From assembly GCF_000384295.1 (NCBI RefSeq), contig NZ_KB913037.1, positions 3,954,649 through 4,018,648 on the forward strand: a stretch of DNA of 64,000 bases, written 5' to 3'. The notes under the pieces are model-generated. The model searched no databases and had not been told where the DNA came from. It saw nothing but the letters and a program-made list of their open reading frames with translations. A program made the translations under genes and the position numbers. The stretch comes from Amycolatopsis balhimycina FH 1894. GTDB taxonomy: Bacteria > Actinomycetota > Actinomycetes > Mycobacteriales > Pseudonocardiaceae. Shown here piece by piece: positions 22,625-31,091 of this stretch; position 1 is the first letter of the stretch; every line of letters begins with the position of its first letter.

Positions 22625-22677
22625 TCCGTGAATGGCACATCGAGGGACTTGAAGTCCCTCGATGTGCCATTCACGGA
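22625..22677. repeat. Long palindromic element A (26-bp arms)
   Basis: The arms 22625-22650 and 22652-22677 pair perfectly over 26 bp with a single-base loop. The arm core is GTGAATGGCACATCGAGG. It lies between two minus-strand genes, 51 bp upstream of mfd. It is one of five related elements in this window. Confidence 0.92.
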
Positions 22678-22790
22678 GTTGAGCGATGCCGGCAGCGGCT
22701 CGCCCGGCAGGGCCCGCCTCCGGACCAGCCCGGAACAGCCGCGGCGGCAGCCACGCACGCCGGTGAGCAGGCTTGCCGGTGGTCGAACCC

Positions 22791-23723
22791 TCAAGCGCGC
22801 AGCAGGTTCACCACCTCCGCGAGCCGCGGCAGCTGCTCGTCGAACACCTTCGGCTCGGTGCTCGCGACCCGCAGCAGGAAGTGCTCCACCCCTTCGTACT
22901 TCCGCAGCTGGGCCGCCACTTCCGACGCCGACCCCGTCACCTGCATCTGGATCCCCCGCACGAAGTCCGCCGGCATCCCGTAGTTCCGCCGGCAGTACTC
23001 CTCCAGCAGCGCGCGCCCGCGGTCGGCGTCGTCCTCCACCAGGACCGTCGCGAACAGCGCCGGGGTCACCGGGCGGGAAGCAAGCGCGCGGATCCGGGCC
23101 AAGCCCGACACGTAGTCCGCGGGGTCCGGCGGGTACGGCAGCCAGCCGTCGTACAGGCGCCCGATTCGCGAGAGCGCCCCCGGGGTGTACGCCGCCAGCC
23201 ACACCGGCGGACCGCCCGGGCGCGCCGGTGCCGGGAACGACGGCAGGGAGTCGTAGTGCAGCACCGAGCCGTGGAACGACGACTCGCCACGCCACGCCGC
23301 CCGCCACAACCCCACGATGTCGTCCAGGCGAGCCCGGCGACGGGCCCACGGCACCCCGGCGAACGCGAACTCCGGCTCGCTGCGTCCCGCGAACCCGGCG
23401 CCGACGGCCACCGTGAGGCGGCCGGAACTCAAGAGGTCCAGCGAGAGCAGCTGGTTCGCCGAGAGAATGGGATCCCGGAGGGCCGGGAGCAGCGCGGACG
23501 TCCCCAACGTCACCCGTGAGGTCCGGGCCGCGAAGGCCGCGAGCATCGCGAAAGCGTCGAGAGGGGCGCGCGCCAGCGTGTCGCCCACCCACACCGAGTC
23601 GAGGCCGAGCTCTTCCGCGGAAACGGCGACCTCGACCAGTTCCGGCGCGGTCCGCCCGGCGTCGAGGATGGGCTGGTAGGTCGGGATGACCAGGCCGTAG
23701 TTCGTCATGCCCCAGTTCGTCAT
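22791..23723 (-). CDS. LLM-class F420-dependent oxidoreductase
   Basis: This is a 310-residue TIM-barrel protein of the luciferase-like monooxygenase class. The start region GLVIPTYQPILDAG, then SAEELGLDSVWVGDTL and LLSSGRLTVAVGAG, are typical of F420-using members. These enzymes move hydride between F420 and small organic substrates; the substrate is unknown. Two start codons lie five codons apart because a 15-bp tandem duplication copied the start region; MTNYG at 23708 is the alternative. The gene is divergent from an XRE regulator with a 16-bp palindrome between them, so it may be regulated by that protein. Confidence 0.83.
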   Translation of the reverse strand: MTNWGMTNYGLVIPTYQPILDAGRTAPELVEVAVSAEELGLDSVWVGDTLARAPLDAFAMLAAFAARTSRVTLGTSALLPALRDPILSANQLLSLDLLSSGRLTVAVGAGFAGRSEPEFAFAGVPWARRRARLDDIVGLWRAAWRGESSFHGSVLHYDSLPSFPAPARPGGPPVWLAAYTPGALSRIGRLYDGWLPYPPDPADYVSGLARIRALASRPVTPALFATVLVEDDADRGRALLEEYCRRNYGMPADFVRGIQMQVTGSASEVAAQLRKYEGVEHFLLRVASTEPKVFDEQLPRLAEVVNLLRA

Positions 23724-23728
23724 GCCCC
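23699..23728. repeat. Perfect 15-bp tandem duplication spanning the start codon
   Basis: The 15-mer AGTTCGTCATGCCCC occurs at 23699-23713 and again at 23714-23728. Each copy carries an in-frame ATG for the minus-strand oxidoreductase with the same GGGGC just upstream. Confidence 0.9.
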
Positions 23729-23758
23729 GAAGCGTCGCCGAAGCCGGGAATGCCCTCA

Positions 23759-23774
23759 ATTCCCCGCGGGGAAT
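23759..23774. promoter_or_regulatory. 16-bp palindrome in divergent promoter region (likely XRE operator)
   Basis: ATTCCCCGCGGGGAAT is a perfect palindrome. It sits 25 bp before the XRE regulator gene and 36 bp before the LLM oxidoreductase gene, a good position for a shared operator bound by the dimeric XRE protein (inference). Confidence 0.55.
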
Positions 23775-23798
23775 GGCGCGGCCGAGCAGGATGGACCC

Positions 23799-24572
23799 GT
23801 GGACTTCGGAACGGCGCTCAAGGACTGGCGCACCCGGCGGCGGCTCAGCCAGCTCGACCTGGCGTTGCGCGCGGGGACGACGCAGCGGCACGTGAGCTTC
23901 ATGGAGAGCGGGCGCTCGGTGCCCGGCCGCGGCATGGTGCTGCGCGTCGCCGAGTCCCTCGAACTGCCCCTGCGCGAGCGCAACGGCCTGCTCCACGCCG
24001 CCGGCTACGCGCCGACGTACCCCGAAACACGGCTCGGCGACCCGGCGATCCGGCCGGTGCTCGACGGGCTGCGGCGGCTGCTCGACGGCCACCGGCCCTA
24101 CCCCGCGATCGTCGTCGACCGCTACGGCGTGCTCGTCGCGAAGAACGACGCGTTCGCCCTGCTCGTCGAAGGTGTCGCGCCCGAGCTCCTCGAAGAGCCG
24201 GTCGACACGCTCCGGCTCGCGCTGCACCCGCGCGGGATGGCGCCGCGCGTGGCCAACCTCGACGACTGGGCGCGGCACATCCTCGAGCGCCTCCGCAACG
24301 ACCTGGCCCGCATCCCGGACGAACGGCTGGCCGCGCAGCTCGCCGAACTGGAGGGGTACCTGCCGCCGGCGTCCGCGCCCGGCCCGGAGCACCTGGGGTT
24401 CGCGGTGCCGGTCCGGCTGTCCACTTCGGTCGGTGAACTGCGGCTGATCACCGCGATCACGACGTTCGCGACGGCGGCGGACGTGACGGTGTCGGAGCTG
24501 AAGCTGGAGACGTTCCTGCCCGCGGACGCCGAAACCGCGGACCGGCTTCACAGCACCGCCGCGGTCGCGTGA
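23799..24572 (+). CDS. XRE-family regulator with MmyB-like ligand-binding domain
   Basis: This is a 257-residue protein. The N-terminal helix-turn-helix runs over residues 7-60 (LKDWRTRRRLSQLDLALRAG, VSFMESGRSVPGRGMVLRVA). The C-terminal MmyB-like PAS-type domain from about residue 95 includes PAIVVDRYGVLVAKNDAF. The GTG at 23799 fixes the start; the ribosome site is weak. Regulators of this type often control a neighbouring oxidoreductase or hydrolase gene in response to a fatty-acid-like ligand (family knowledge). Here the divergent LLM oxidoreductase is the obvious target. Its 3' end overlaps the convergent DedA gene by 25 bp. Confidence 0.85.
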   Translation: MDFGTALKDWRTRRRLSQLDLALRAGTTQRHVSFMESGRSVPGRGMVLRVAESLELPLRERNGLLHAAGYAPTYPETRLGDPAIRPVLDGLRRLLDGHRPYPAIVVDRYGVLVAKNDAFALLVEGVAPELLEEPVDTLRLALHPRGMAPRVANLDDWARHILERLRNDLARIPDERLAAQLAELEGYLPPASAPGPEHLGFAVPVRLSTSVGELRLITAITTFATAADVTVSELKLETFLPADAETADRLHSTAAVA

Positions 24573-25036
24573 CCCACGAGCAGTTCCGTGCTCGCCCACA
24601 GCACCGCCGCGGCCACGCTGCCCGCCGCGAACCGGCGGTACGGCATCGCCGCCGACCCCGCGACGCGCGGCACCAGCGTCCGCACACCGGCCAGGCAGCG
24701 GCCCGCGATCACCGCCGGGACGCCGTAGCGCGCGACCGCCGTTTCCGCCCGCTCCCAGCGCTCGCGGCCGACGCGGTGGGCCAGGCGCGGTCCCCAGTGG
24801 CGCCCTTCGAGGTAGGCGAGCTGGTCGCCGAGCACGGCCGCCGCGACCGCCACCACCCAAGCGAGTCCGAGGTGGAGCGTGCCCCGCTCGGCGAGGAACC
24901 CCATCAGCAGCAGCGTCGACAGCGTCGGCAGCACGATGCCGGGCAGCAGCGCGGTTTCCGCGGTGATCACCAGCGCGCAGACCAGGTAGACGAGCGGCGC
25001 GGGCGCGTCAAGCAGAGGTCGCAGCAGACTGTCCAC
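24548..25036 (-). CDS. DedA/SNARE-associated-like membrane protein
   Basis: This is a 162-residue protein with about four membrane segments. Support includes PLVYLVCALVITAETALLPG, with the Glu typical of the re-entrant loop, GDQLAYLEGRHWGPRL, and GRCLAGVRTLVPRVAGSAAM, which is the conserved DedA GRFxPxxRT region in slightly changed form. DedA proteins are thought to be lipid scramblases or proton-linked transporters. The GTG start lies inside the 3' end of the methyltransferase gene (29-bp overlap), so the two are translationally coupled. Confidence 0.82.
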   Translation of the reverse strand: MDSLLRPLLDAPAPLVYLVCALVITAETALLPGIVLPTLSTLLLMGFLAERGTLHLGLAWVVAVAAAVLGDQLAYLEGRHWGPRLAHRVGRERWERAETAVARYGVPAVIAGRCLAGVRTLVPRVAGSAAMPYRRFAAGSVAAAVLWASTELLVGHATAAVL

Positions 25037-25604
25037 GCCGGGTCCTTCCCACCGTCACCGGCAGCGCCGCGCGGTAGACGAACGCGGGCGGCAGGTTGCC
25101 CCAGACGACCGGAGTGCGCTCTACGACAGCGAAACGGCTTCGCAGCGACGCGGCGAAGCGGCGCGCTGGTGGTGTCCAGGCCGCGTGGGCGTAGGCGAAC
25201 GTCGTGAACCGGCCGTTCGAGGCCAGCGCCGCGGTGACCGCGTCGAGGATGCGCTGCTGCCTCACCGCGGTCATGGCCGTCCAGGGCAGACCGGAGACCA
25301 CGACGTCGACGTTGTCCAGGGCGAGGTGTTCCGCCGAGCCCGTGACGACGTCGACCTGGGGAAACCGCTCGCTGAGCGATGCCGCGAAACGCGGGTTGAT
25401 CTCTACGGCCGTCAGCCGCGCTTCGGGGCGAAGCAGCGCGAGGACGGCTTCGGTGAACACGCCGGTGCCCGGACCGAGCTCGGCCACGCGGGCCGCGCGT
25501 TCGAGGCCGAGGCCGGCGGTCATCGTTTCGGCCAGCCACGGCGAGCTCGGCGCGATCGCGCCCGTCAACAGCGGGTGGCGGAGGAATTCACTGGTGATCG
25601 ACAT
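25008..25604 (-). CDS. SAM-dependent methyltransferase (phospholipid N-methyltransferase/KsgA-like)
   Basis: This is a 198-residue class I methyltransferase. Motif I is VAELGPGTGVFTEAVL, the acidic loop after it is LTAVEINPRFAASL, and the catalytic strand is VDVVVSGLPWTAM, which resembles the SGLP version in PmtA-type phospholipid methyltransferases and the NLPY box of rRNA dimethylases. The likely action is N-methylation of phosphatidylethanolamine or a related amine. Coupling to a DedA membrane-lipid gene supports a lipid role (inference). The ATG at 25604 is preferred; it is divergent from the histidine kinase gene. Confidence 0.75.
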   Translation of the reverse strand: MSITSEFLRHPLLTGAIAPSSPWLAETMTAGLGLERAARVAELGPGTGVFTEAVLALLRPEARLTAVEINPRFAASLSERFPQVDVVTGSAEHLALDNVDVVVSGLPWTAMTAVRQQRILDAVTAALASNGRFTTFAYAHAAWTPPARRFAASLRSRFAVVERTPVVWGNLPPAFVYRAALPVTVGRTRRGQSAATSA

Positions 25605-25737
25605 GGCCCCGACGCTAGGAACGGCGGGGGTGGCCGCGAATCCGCCGGATCGACCGGCCTTGTCCTCCCGAAGGAGGACAAGATCGGGGCCGCAGGAAGG
25701 ACGCCCCGGACAGGCCCCCGGCATTACGTTCGGGGGT

Positions 25738-26856
25738 GTGGAACGACTCGTGATGTGGGTACGCCGGCACCGGTGGACGGTGGACCTGCCGCTGTACGCC
25801 GTGTTCCTCCTGCTGGGCCCGAACTGGAACGGCACCGGTTCGTGGGGCCTCCGCGCGATCCCGCTGCTGTTCCTGCTCCCGTTGCTGCTGCGCCGCCGGT
25901 TTCCGCGCACGGTGGCGGTCCTGATCATCGCCGGAGCGGCGGCGGTGTACTTCGACGAGATCTGGGCGTACGACCGCGGCCGCACCGAACTGGCCATGGC
26001 GGTCGTGCTCTTCACCCTCGTGAAGCTGGGGCACCGGTGGTTCGCTGCGCTGATCGCCTTCGCGATCGTCGTGCTCGACGTCCAGTGGGTAACCCTCTAC
26101 GCGCCGGAAACCGGGAACCCGACCTTGACGATCGCCGCCACTCTCCCGCTGCACATCGCGGCGTGGGCGCTCGGCGAGTTCTTCCGCACCAAGGAAGAGC
26201 TCACCGCGGAGGAGGAGAAGCTCGCCGAGGCCCAGTCGCGCGCGGCGGTCGCGGAAGAACGCACCCGGATCGCGCGCGAGCTGCACGACGTGCTGGCGCA
26301 CAGCATGAGCGTGATCGTGCTGAACGCCGAGGGCGCGAAGCTCGCCCGGCGTCGCGATCCCGCGGCCGTCGACCGCACGCTCGACACGATCGTCCACACC
26401 GGCCGGGACGCGCTGGCCGAGCTGCGGCGGCTCCTCGAAGTCCTGCACGCCGGCCAGGCGGCGCGCAGTCCCCAGCCGACGCTCGACGAACTGCGCGGGC
26501 TCGTCGAGCAGTCCGGACGCGACGTCACGCTCGACGTCACCGGTGACCCGGGCACCCTGCCCGCGAGCGCCGCGCTCCAGGCTTACCGAATCGTCCAGGA
26601 GGCACTGACCAACATGATCAAGCACGCCCCGGCCGACGCGACCGGCCGCGTCAGCGTCGCCTTCGAGCCACCCGAAATCCGGATCGAGGTGACCAACACC
26701 GGCGGCCGCGCGTCGCCGGCCCCGGCACTGCCGTCGTCCGGGCGCGGCCTGGCCGGGATGCGCCAGCGCGTCGAGATGTACCACGGCGAGCTGTCGGCCG
26801 GGCCACTGCCCGACGGCGGATACCGCGTCTGCGCGAGCCTGGTGGTCCGGCCGTGA
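25738..26856 (+). CDS. Sensor histidine kinase (HisKA_3/NarL-type)
   Basis: The product is about 372 residues. Four or five membrane segments occupy residues 15-140. A short coiled coil (TKEELTAEEEKLAEAQSR) leads to the dimerisation and phosphoacceptor box RIARELHDVLAHSMSV, with the phosphorylated His near residue 182. The C-terminal ATPase has YRIVQEALTNMIKHA (N box) and GRGLAGMRQRV (G box). No large outside sensor domain exists, so the signal is probably in or at the membrane. The GTG at 25738 or an ATG five codons later could be the start. Its stop overlaps the response-regulator gene. Confidence 0.92.
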   Translation: MERLVMWVRRHRWTVDLPLYAVFLLLGPNWNGTGSWGLRAIPLLFLLPLLLRRRFPRTVAVLIIAGAAAVYFDEIWAYDRGRTELAMAVVLFTLVKLGHRWFAALIAFAIVVLDVQWVTLYAPETGNPTLTIAATLPLHIAAWALGEFFRTKEELTAEEEKLAEAQSRAAVAEERTRIARELHDVLAHSMSVIVLNAEGAKLARRRDPAAVDRTLDTIVHTGRDALAELRRLLEVLHAGQAARSPQPTLDELRGLVEQSGRDVTLDVTGDPGTLPASAALQAYRIVQEALTNMIKHAPADATGRVSVAFEPPEIRIEVTNTGGRASPAPALPSSGRGLAGMRQRVEMYHGELSAGPLPDGGYRVCASLVVRP

Positions 26857-27509
26857 CCACCAGGATCCTGCTCTGCGACGACCAGCAGCTGGTCCGCGTC
26901 GGGCTGCGCATGATCGTCGAAAGCCAGGACGACCTCGCGGTCGCGGGCGAGGCCGCCAACGGCGAAGAAGCCATCGCGATGGCCCGCGAGCTGCGGCCGG
27001 ACCTGGTGCTGATGGACATCCGGATGCCGGTGCTGGACGGCGTCGCGGCGACCGAGCGGATCTGCGCGGAGCTGCCGGACGTGCGCGTCCTCATCATCAC
27101 GACCTTCGACCTCGACGAGTACGCGTACGCCGCGTTGCGCGGCGGTGCCAGCGGTTTCCTGGTGAAGGACGCGCCCTCGGAAGAGATGCTCGTCGCGATC
27201 CGCGGTGTGCTGCGCGGCGATTCGATGGTCTCGCCGTCGGTCACGCGGCGGCTGCTCGACCGGTACCTCGCCGACGACCGCGACCCCGTGGACGTCGAGA
27301 AGCTCGGCGTGCTGACCGAACGCGAGAAGGACGTGCTGGGCCTCATCGCGCGCGGGCTGTCGAACGGCGAGATCGCGGCGAAGCTGTACATCGGCGAGAC
27401 GACGGTGAAAACGCACGTCGGCCGGATCCTGGGCAAGCTGGGGCTGCGCGACCGGGTCCACGCGGTGGTCTTCGCGTACGAGTGCGGGTTGGTGCGCCCT
27501 GGTTCCTGA
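26853..27509 (+). CDS. NarL/LuxR-family response regulator
   Basis: This is a 218-residue regulator. The receiver domain at residues 1-125 has the acidic pair CDDQ and the phosphorylation site Asp54 in DLVLMDIRMP. The LuxR-type helix-turn-helix covers about residues 150-210 (LTEREKDVLGLIARGLSNGE, TTVKTHVGRIL). It is the partner of the kinase just upstream, with a 4-bp overlap. Direct targets are unknown; such systems in Actinobacteria often control an adjacent transporter, but none is present here. Confidence 0.93.
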   Translation: MTTRILLCDDQQLVRVGLRMIVESQDDLAVAGEAANGEEAIAMARELRPDLVLMDIRMPVLDGVAATERICAELPDVRVLIITTFDLDEYAYAALRGGASGFLVKDAPSEEMLVAIRGVLRGDSMVSPSVTRRLLDRYLADDRDPVDVEKLGVLTEREKDVLGLIARGLSNGEIAAKLYIGETTVKTHVGRILGKLGLRDRVHAVVFAYECGLVRPGS

Positions 27510-27555
27510 TCAATCCCTATCTATCCCTTTGGTAAGGTGGTTTAGAGTACTTTGC

Positions 27556-28401
27556 ATGACCATATACAAGTCGGAAGACGGGGCTCGCCTCCTCCGCGAG
27601 CGGTACCTCGACGCCCTGCGGGCGTGGCCAGGTCCCCGTGACGAAGTACGCGTACCGACGCCCGAAGGCGAGACGTTCGTCCTGGTCGCGGGACCGGCCG
27701 AAGCCCCACCGCTGATGCTGCTCCACGGCTCCGGGAGCAACTCCGCGGAGTGGGCCCACCGGATCCCGTCGCTGACCGGACGGTTCCGCGTGTACGCGGT
27801 CGACATCATCGGTGAGCCGGGGATGAGCGCCCAGACGCGGCCGCCGCTCGACAGCGACCGGTACGCACGCTGGCTGGACGTCGTGCTGGACCACTTCGGC
27901 GTCGCCAAAGCGGCCTTCCTGACGTCGTCGTTCGGCGGCTGGCTCGCCCTCGACTACGCGACCCGGCGGCCGGAGCGCGTCGCCGCGCTGGCTCTGCGGT
28001 GCCCGATCGGCATCGGCCCGATGAAGAAGGGGTTCGTCGTCAAGGCGGTCCTGCTGACCCTGCTCGGCGAGAAAGGGCGGCGGAAGTCCGTCGCCGGCGT
28101 GCTGGGCGAACCGGCGTCGTCGCCGATCGTGGCGCACCAGCTGCTGGTGTCCGCGAACTACCGGTACCGCACCGGGCCGTTCCCGGTCTTCGGCGACGCG
28201 GCCTTGGGCCGGCTGACCATGCCGGTGTACGCCGTCGCCGGAGCGGAAGACGCCATGGTCGACTCCGCGACGACGAAACGACGGCTCGAAGCGGCGGGTG
28301 CCGTGGTGGACCTGGTGCCCGGCACCGGGCACTACCTCCCTGGCGAAGCGGACCTGGGCTTCCTCACCCACGCGGCGGCGAACGGCGATTTCACCGCTTG
28401 A
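27556..28401 (+). CDS. Alpha/beta hydrolase
   Basis: This is a 281-residue protein of the alpha/beta-hydrolase fold. The oxyanion region is LMLLHGSGSNSAEW. The nucleophile elbow is TSSFGGWLA, a G/T-x-S-x-G type with Ser in SFGG. The likely acid is in AGAEDAMVD and the His in PGTGHYLPGE. The substrate is unknown. The ATG at 27556 is chosen; there is no ribosome site, and an AT-rich stretch with TAGAGT at 27543-27548 ends seven bases before it, so the message may be leaderless. This local AT-richness (27510-27560) stands out from the surroundings. A lipoprotein gene follows after 16 bp. Confidence 0.8.
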   Translation: MTIYKSEDGARLLRERYLDALRAWPGPRDEVRVPTPEGETFVLVAGPAEAPPLMLLHGSGSNSAEWAHRIPSLTGRFRVYAVDIIGEPGMSAQTRPPLDSDRYARWLDVVLDHFGVAKAAFLTSSFGGWLALDYATRRPERVAALALRCPIGIGPMKKGFVVKAVLLTLLGEKGRRKSVAGVLGEPASSPIVAHQLLVSANYRYRTGPFPVFGDAALGRLTMPVYAVAGAEDAMVDSATTKRRLEAAGAVVDLVPGTGHYLPGEADLGFLTHAAANGDFTA

Positions 28402-28417
28402 TGGCAGGATGAGCCGT

Positions 28418-29599
28418 ATGCGGCGTGTGCTGGCTCTCATCGGCGTGGTGTCTTGGGCGGTCCTGGGCTGTTCGGGGGCGGCCAGCGCGCCTGTCCAGAG
28501 CGTGCCGCCCGCTCCCACCCCGGCCGCGGCGACCGGGAAGTTCAAGGTCGAAACGGTGACCGCCGGCCTCGAACACGGCTGGGACGTCGGCTTCCTGCCC
28601 GACGGCGGCATCCTCGTGCCACAGCGGCCCGGCAAGCTCGCGCTGATCCGCGACGGCAAGGCGTCCGAGGTGCGCACCGACTTCTCCGACGTCCTCGTAA
28701 ACGGCGAAGGCGGGCTGCTCGGCATGGCCGTCAGCCCCGACTTCTCGACCAGCCGCGAGTTCATCACCTGCCAGGACCACCAGGAGGGCGGCAAGGCCGT
28801 CGACATCCGGCTGGTCACGTGGCGGCTGGCCGACGACGGCGCGAGCGCGACGAAGGTGAAGAACCTGCTCACCGGGCTGCCGGTGAACCCCAGCGGCAGG
28901 CACTCCGGCTGCCGCCCGACGTTCGCCCCGGACGGCGCGCTGCTCGTCGGCACCGGCGACACGGCGAAGTCGACGATCGCCCAGGACCGTCACTCCCTCG
29001 GCGGCAAGGTGCTGCGGCTGGACGCGAAGACCGGGAACCCGTTGCCGGACAACCCGTTCATCACGTCGGCGAACCCGCGCGAGCGGCTGATCTACACCTA
29101 CGGCCACCGCAACGTCCAGGGCGTGGCGATCCGGCCGGGCAGCGGCCAGGTGATCACCGCCGAGCACGGGCCGACGTTCGACGACGAGGTCAACCTGCTC
29201 AAACCCGGCGCCAACTACGGCTGGGACCCGTCGAAGGGCGGCACCGACCCGAGCTACGACGAGAGCGTGCCGATGACCGACCTCAAGCGGTTCCCGGCCG
29301 CAGTGAGTCCACTGTGGACGTCCGGGAAGATCACCGAAGCGATCAGCGGCGACGCGTTCCTGACCGGCGCGCAGTGGGGCCCGAACGACGGCGCACTCGT
29401 CGTGGTGGCGCTCAAGGGCCAGAAGCTGCTGCTGTTTCACCTGGACCCGGCCGGCAAGGTCCTCGACGTCTCGCTGCCGCCGGAGTTCAACGACAAGTTC
29501 GGCCGCCTGCGCGCGGTCCGCAGCGGCCCGGACGGCGCGCTTTACGTGACGACGTCCGACGGCACCGACGACAAGCTGCTGCGGGTCACCCCGGCCTGA
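28418..29599 (+). CDS. PQQ-dependent sugar dehydrogenase lipoprotein (GSDH family)
   Basis: This is a 393-residue secreted lipoprotein. The signal MRRVLALIGVVSWAVLGC ends in a lipobox Cys at residue 18. The six-bladed beta-propeller has the blades typical of glucose/sorbosone dehydrogenases: GWDVGFLPDGGILVPQRPG, GEGGLLGMAVSPDF, GHRNVQGVAIRPG and EHGPTFDDEVNLL. Members oxidise sugars with the quinone cofactor PQQ, outside the cell membrane. An alternative ATG lies three codons upstream at 28409 but is too close to the AGG ribosome site. Whether the strain makes PQQ cannot be seen here. Confidence 0.85.
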   Translation: MRRVLALIGVVSWAVLGCSGAASAPVQSVPPAPTPAAATGKFKVETVTAGLEHGWDVGFLPDGGILVPQRPGKLALIRDGKASEVRTDFSDVLVNGEGGLLGMAVSPDFSTSREFITCQDHQEGGKAVDIRLVTWRLADDGASATKVKNLLTGLPVNPSGRHSGCRPTFAPDGALLVGTGDTAKSTIAQDRHSLGGKVLRLDAKTGNPLPDNPFITSANPRERLIYTYGHRNVQGVAIRPGSGQVITAEHGPTFDDEVNLLKPGANYGWDPSKGGTDPSYDESVPMTDLKRFPAAVSPLWTSGKITEAISGDAFLTGAQWGPNDGALVVVALKGQKLLLFHLDPAGKVLDVSLPPEFNDKFGRLRAVRSGPDGALYVTTSDGTDDKLLRVTPA

Positions 29600-29610
29600 C
29601 CGTGCGAAAG

Positions 29611-29632
29611 CCACGGCCGCGCGGTGCCGTGG
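29611..29632 (+). terminator. Possible terminator hairpin after the sugar dehydrogenase
   Basis: CCACGGC and GCCGTGG form a 7-bp stem with an 8-nt loop, 12 bp after the stop. There is no T-run. The rest of the gap up to 29825 shows nothing else I can support. Confidence 0.35.
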
Positions 29633-29825
29633 ACACTTCCGCCCGGGCGGCGGATCGCGGACCATGGTGTGCACCAGAGGTTTCGCCCGTCCCCGACGCG
29701 TGTTGGACGCGGTCCGAAGAAAGCGTTCCCGCGGCAGCACCGCACCGGTCCCCCGAGCGCCACCGCCGACCTGGCGTTCCGGGGACCGGCTCCAAACCGT
29801 GCCGTCCGGGCCGGACCGGCAGCGG

Positions 29826-30557
29826 CTAGCGTCCCAGGTGGGCGCCGCCGTTGACGTGCACGACCTGACCGGTGACGTGCCCGGCGGCGGGACTCGCCAA
29901 GAACGTCACGACGGCGGCGACGTCGTCCGGCGTGCCCGGGCGCTTGTTCATCGTGTTGCCGACGAGCCACTCCCGGCGGCGGTCGCTCAGCTGCCCGTGG
30001 AAGAACTCGGTGTCCCCGATCAGTCCCGGCGCCACGATGTTCGCGGTGATCCCGCGCGGGCCGAACTCCCTGGCCACGCTGACGTTCCAGCCCTCGACCG
30101 CGGCCTTCGCGGCACCGTAGGACCCGGCGCCGGTGTGCGCGGCGATCGAGCCGATCGTGATGATCCGCGCCCCCTCGGCGAACCGTTCGCGCAGCGCGTG
30201 GGTGACGAGCGCGGCACTGACCACATTGGACCGCAGGTTCCGTTCGAACGCGGCCGCGAAGCCGGCCAGGCCTTCCGCGTCGCCGTTCTCGTCCAGGAAG
30301 TCCGTGTTGCCCCCGGCGTTGTTGACGAGCACGTCGACGCGGTCGGGCAACTCCGTCAGTGCGGCTTCGAGGGCCGCGGGATCGGCGGCGTCGAACACGA
30401 CGGGCCGCGCGCCCGAGAGCGTCGCAGCTTCGGCGAGCACCTTTTCGCGGCGCCCGGTGATCGTGACGCGGTCGCCCGCGCCGGCGAAGGCGGCCGCGAC
30501 GGCGTACCCGATGCCCGTGCCGCCGCCGGTCACCACGACTTCCCTGGTGTTCCCCAT
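29826..30557 (-). CDS. Short-chain dehydrogenase/reductase (SDR)
   Basis: This is a 243-residue classical SDR. The cofactor motif is VVVTGGGTGIGYAVAAAF (TGxxxGxG). NNAG is present in VDVLVNNAGGN. The catalytic set is Ser in IGSIAAHTGAG and YxxxK in SYGAAKAAVE. The length is normal for the family. It reduces or oxidises a carbonyl/alcohol substrate with NAD(P)H; the substrate is unknown. The ATG is at 30557. It is divergent from the isochorismatase-like gene, with only 30 bp between starts. Confidence 0.92.
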   Translation of the reverse strand: MGNTREVVVTGGGTGIGYAVAAAFAGAGDRVTITGRREKVLAEAATLSGARPVVFDAADPAALEAALTELPDRVDVLVNNAGGNTDFLDENGDAEGLAGFAAAFERNLRSNVVSAALVTHALRERFAEGARIITIGSIAAHTGAGSYGAAKAAVEGWNVSVAREFGPRGITANIVAPGLIGDTEFFHGQLSDRRREWLVGNTMNKRPGTPDDVAAVVTFLASPAAGHVTGQVVHVNGGAHLGR

Positions 30558-30587
30558 GCCCCCGACCTTAGTGCCTAGGATCGGGTC

Positions 30588-31091
30588 ATGACGAAGATCG
30601 ACCCGGCCACCGCCGCGCTCCTGCTGATCGACCTGCAGGAACGGGTCGTGACGTTGCCGACCACGCCGTACACCGGCGAAGAAGTCGTCGCGAACGCACT
30701 GCGGCTGCGCGCCGCGTTCCGCCGGGCCGGAGCGCCGGTGGTGATCGTGAAGGTCTCGCGGCCGGGCAACCCGCCGGGCAACGAGCTGGTCTTCGAGCCC
30801 GGCGACGACAAGATCGTCACGAAGTACACGATCGGCGGCTTCGCGGGCACGGACCTCGACGAGTTCCTCCGCGGCGCGGGCATCCGCACGGTGGTGTTCG
30901 GCGGCATCGCGACGGAGTTCGGCGTCGAGTCGACCCTGCGCGCGGCCGCCGACCACGGCTACGACACGGTCGCGGTGTCCGACGCGATGACGGCGCTTTC
31001 GGGAATCTCGCACGAAAACGCGATCACGAAGATCTTCCCGCGGCTGGGCACGGTCGTGACGACGGACGAGGCACTGGCCGGGCTGGCGTGA
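30588..31091 (+). CDS. Isochorismatase-family hydrolase lacking the usual nucleophile Cys
   Basis: This is a 167-residue protein with the isochorismatase-like alpha/beta fold. The catalytic Asp is in LLLIDLQER, and the Lys region is DKIVTKYTIGGF. At the position of the nucleophile Cys the sequence reads GIATEFGVEST, with Gly where cysteine hydrolases have Cys (usual pattern TxxCVEST). The usual thioester chemistry of amidases and nicotinamidases is therefore not possible. True isochorismatases do not need that Cys, but no aryl-carrier domain is attached. The 3' end overlaps the Nudix gene by 4 bp. Confidence 0.85.
   Translation: MTKIDPATAALLLIDLQERVVTLPTTPYTGEEVVANALRLRAAFRRAGAPVVIVKVSRPGNPPGNELVFEPGDDKIVTKYTIGGFAGTDLDEFLRGAGIRTVVFGGIATEFGVESTLRAAADHGYDTVAVSDAMTALSGISHENAITKIFPRLGTVVTTDEALAGLA

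Noticed and set aside
22575..22670. Longer mfd start beginning at 22670
   Set aside because: It would translate the palindromic element and has no family similarity. The GTG at 22574 gives the normal Mfd start and length.
27510..27560. Insertion scar or transferred segment in an AT-rich patch
   Set aside because: The low GC is short and promoter-like, with no repeats or target duplication; flanking genes have normal composition.
29633..29825. A gene in the gap after the sugar dehydrogenase
   Set aside because: Short open frames on both strands lack ribosome sites, family patterns and good codon position bias.
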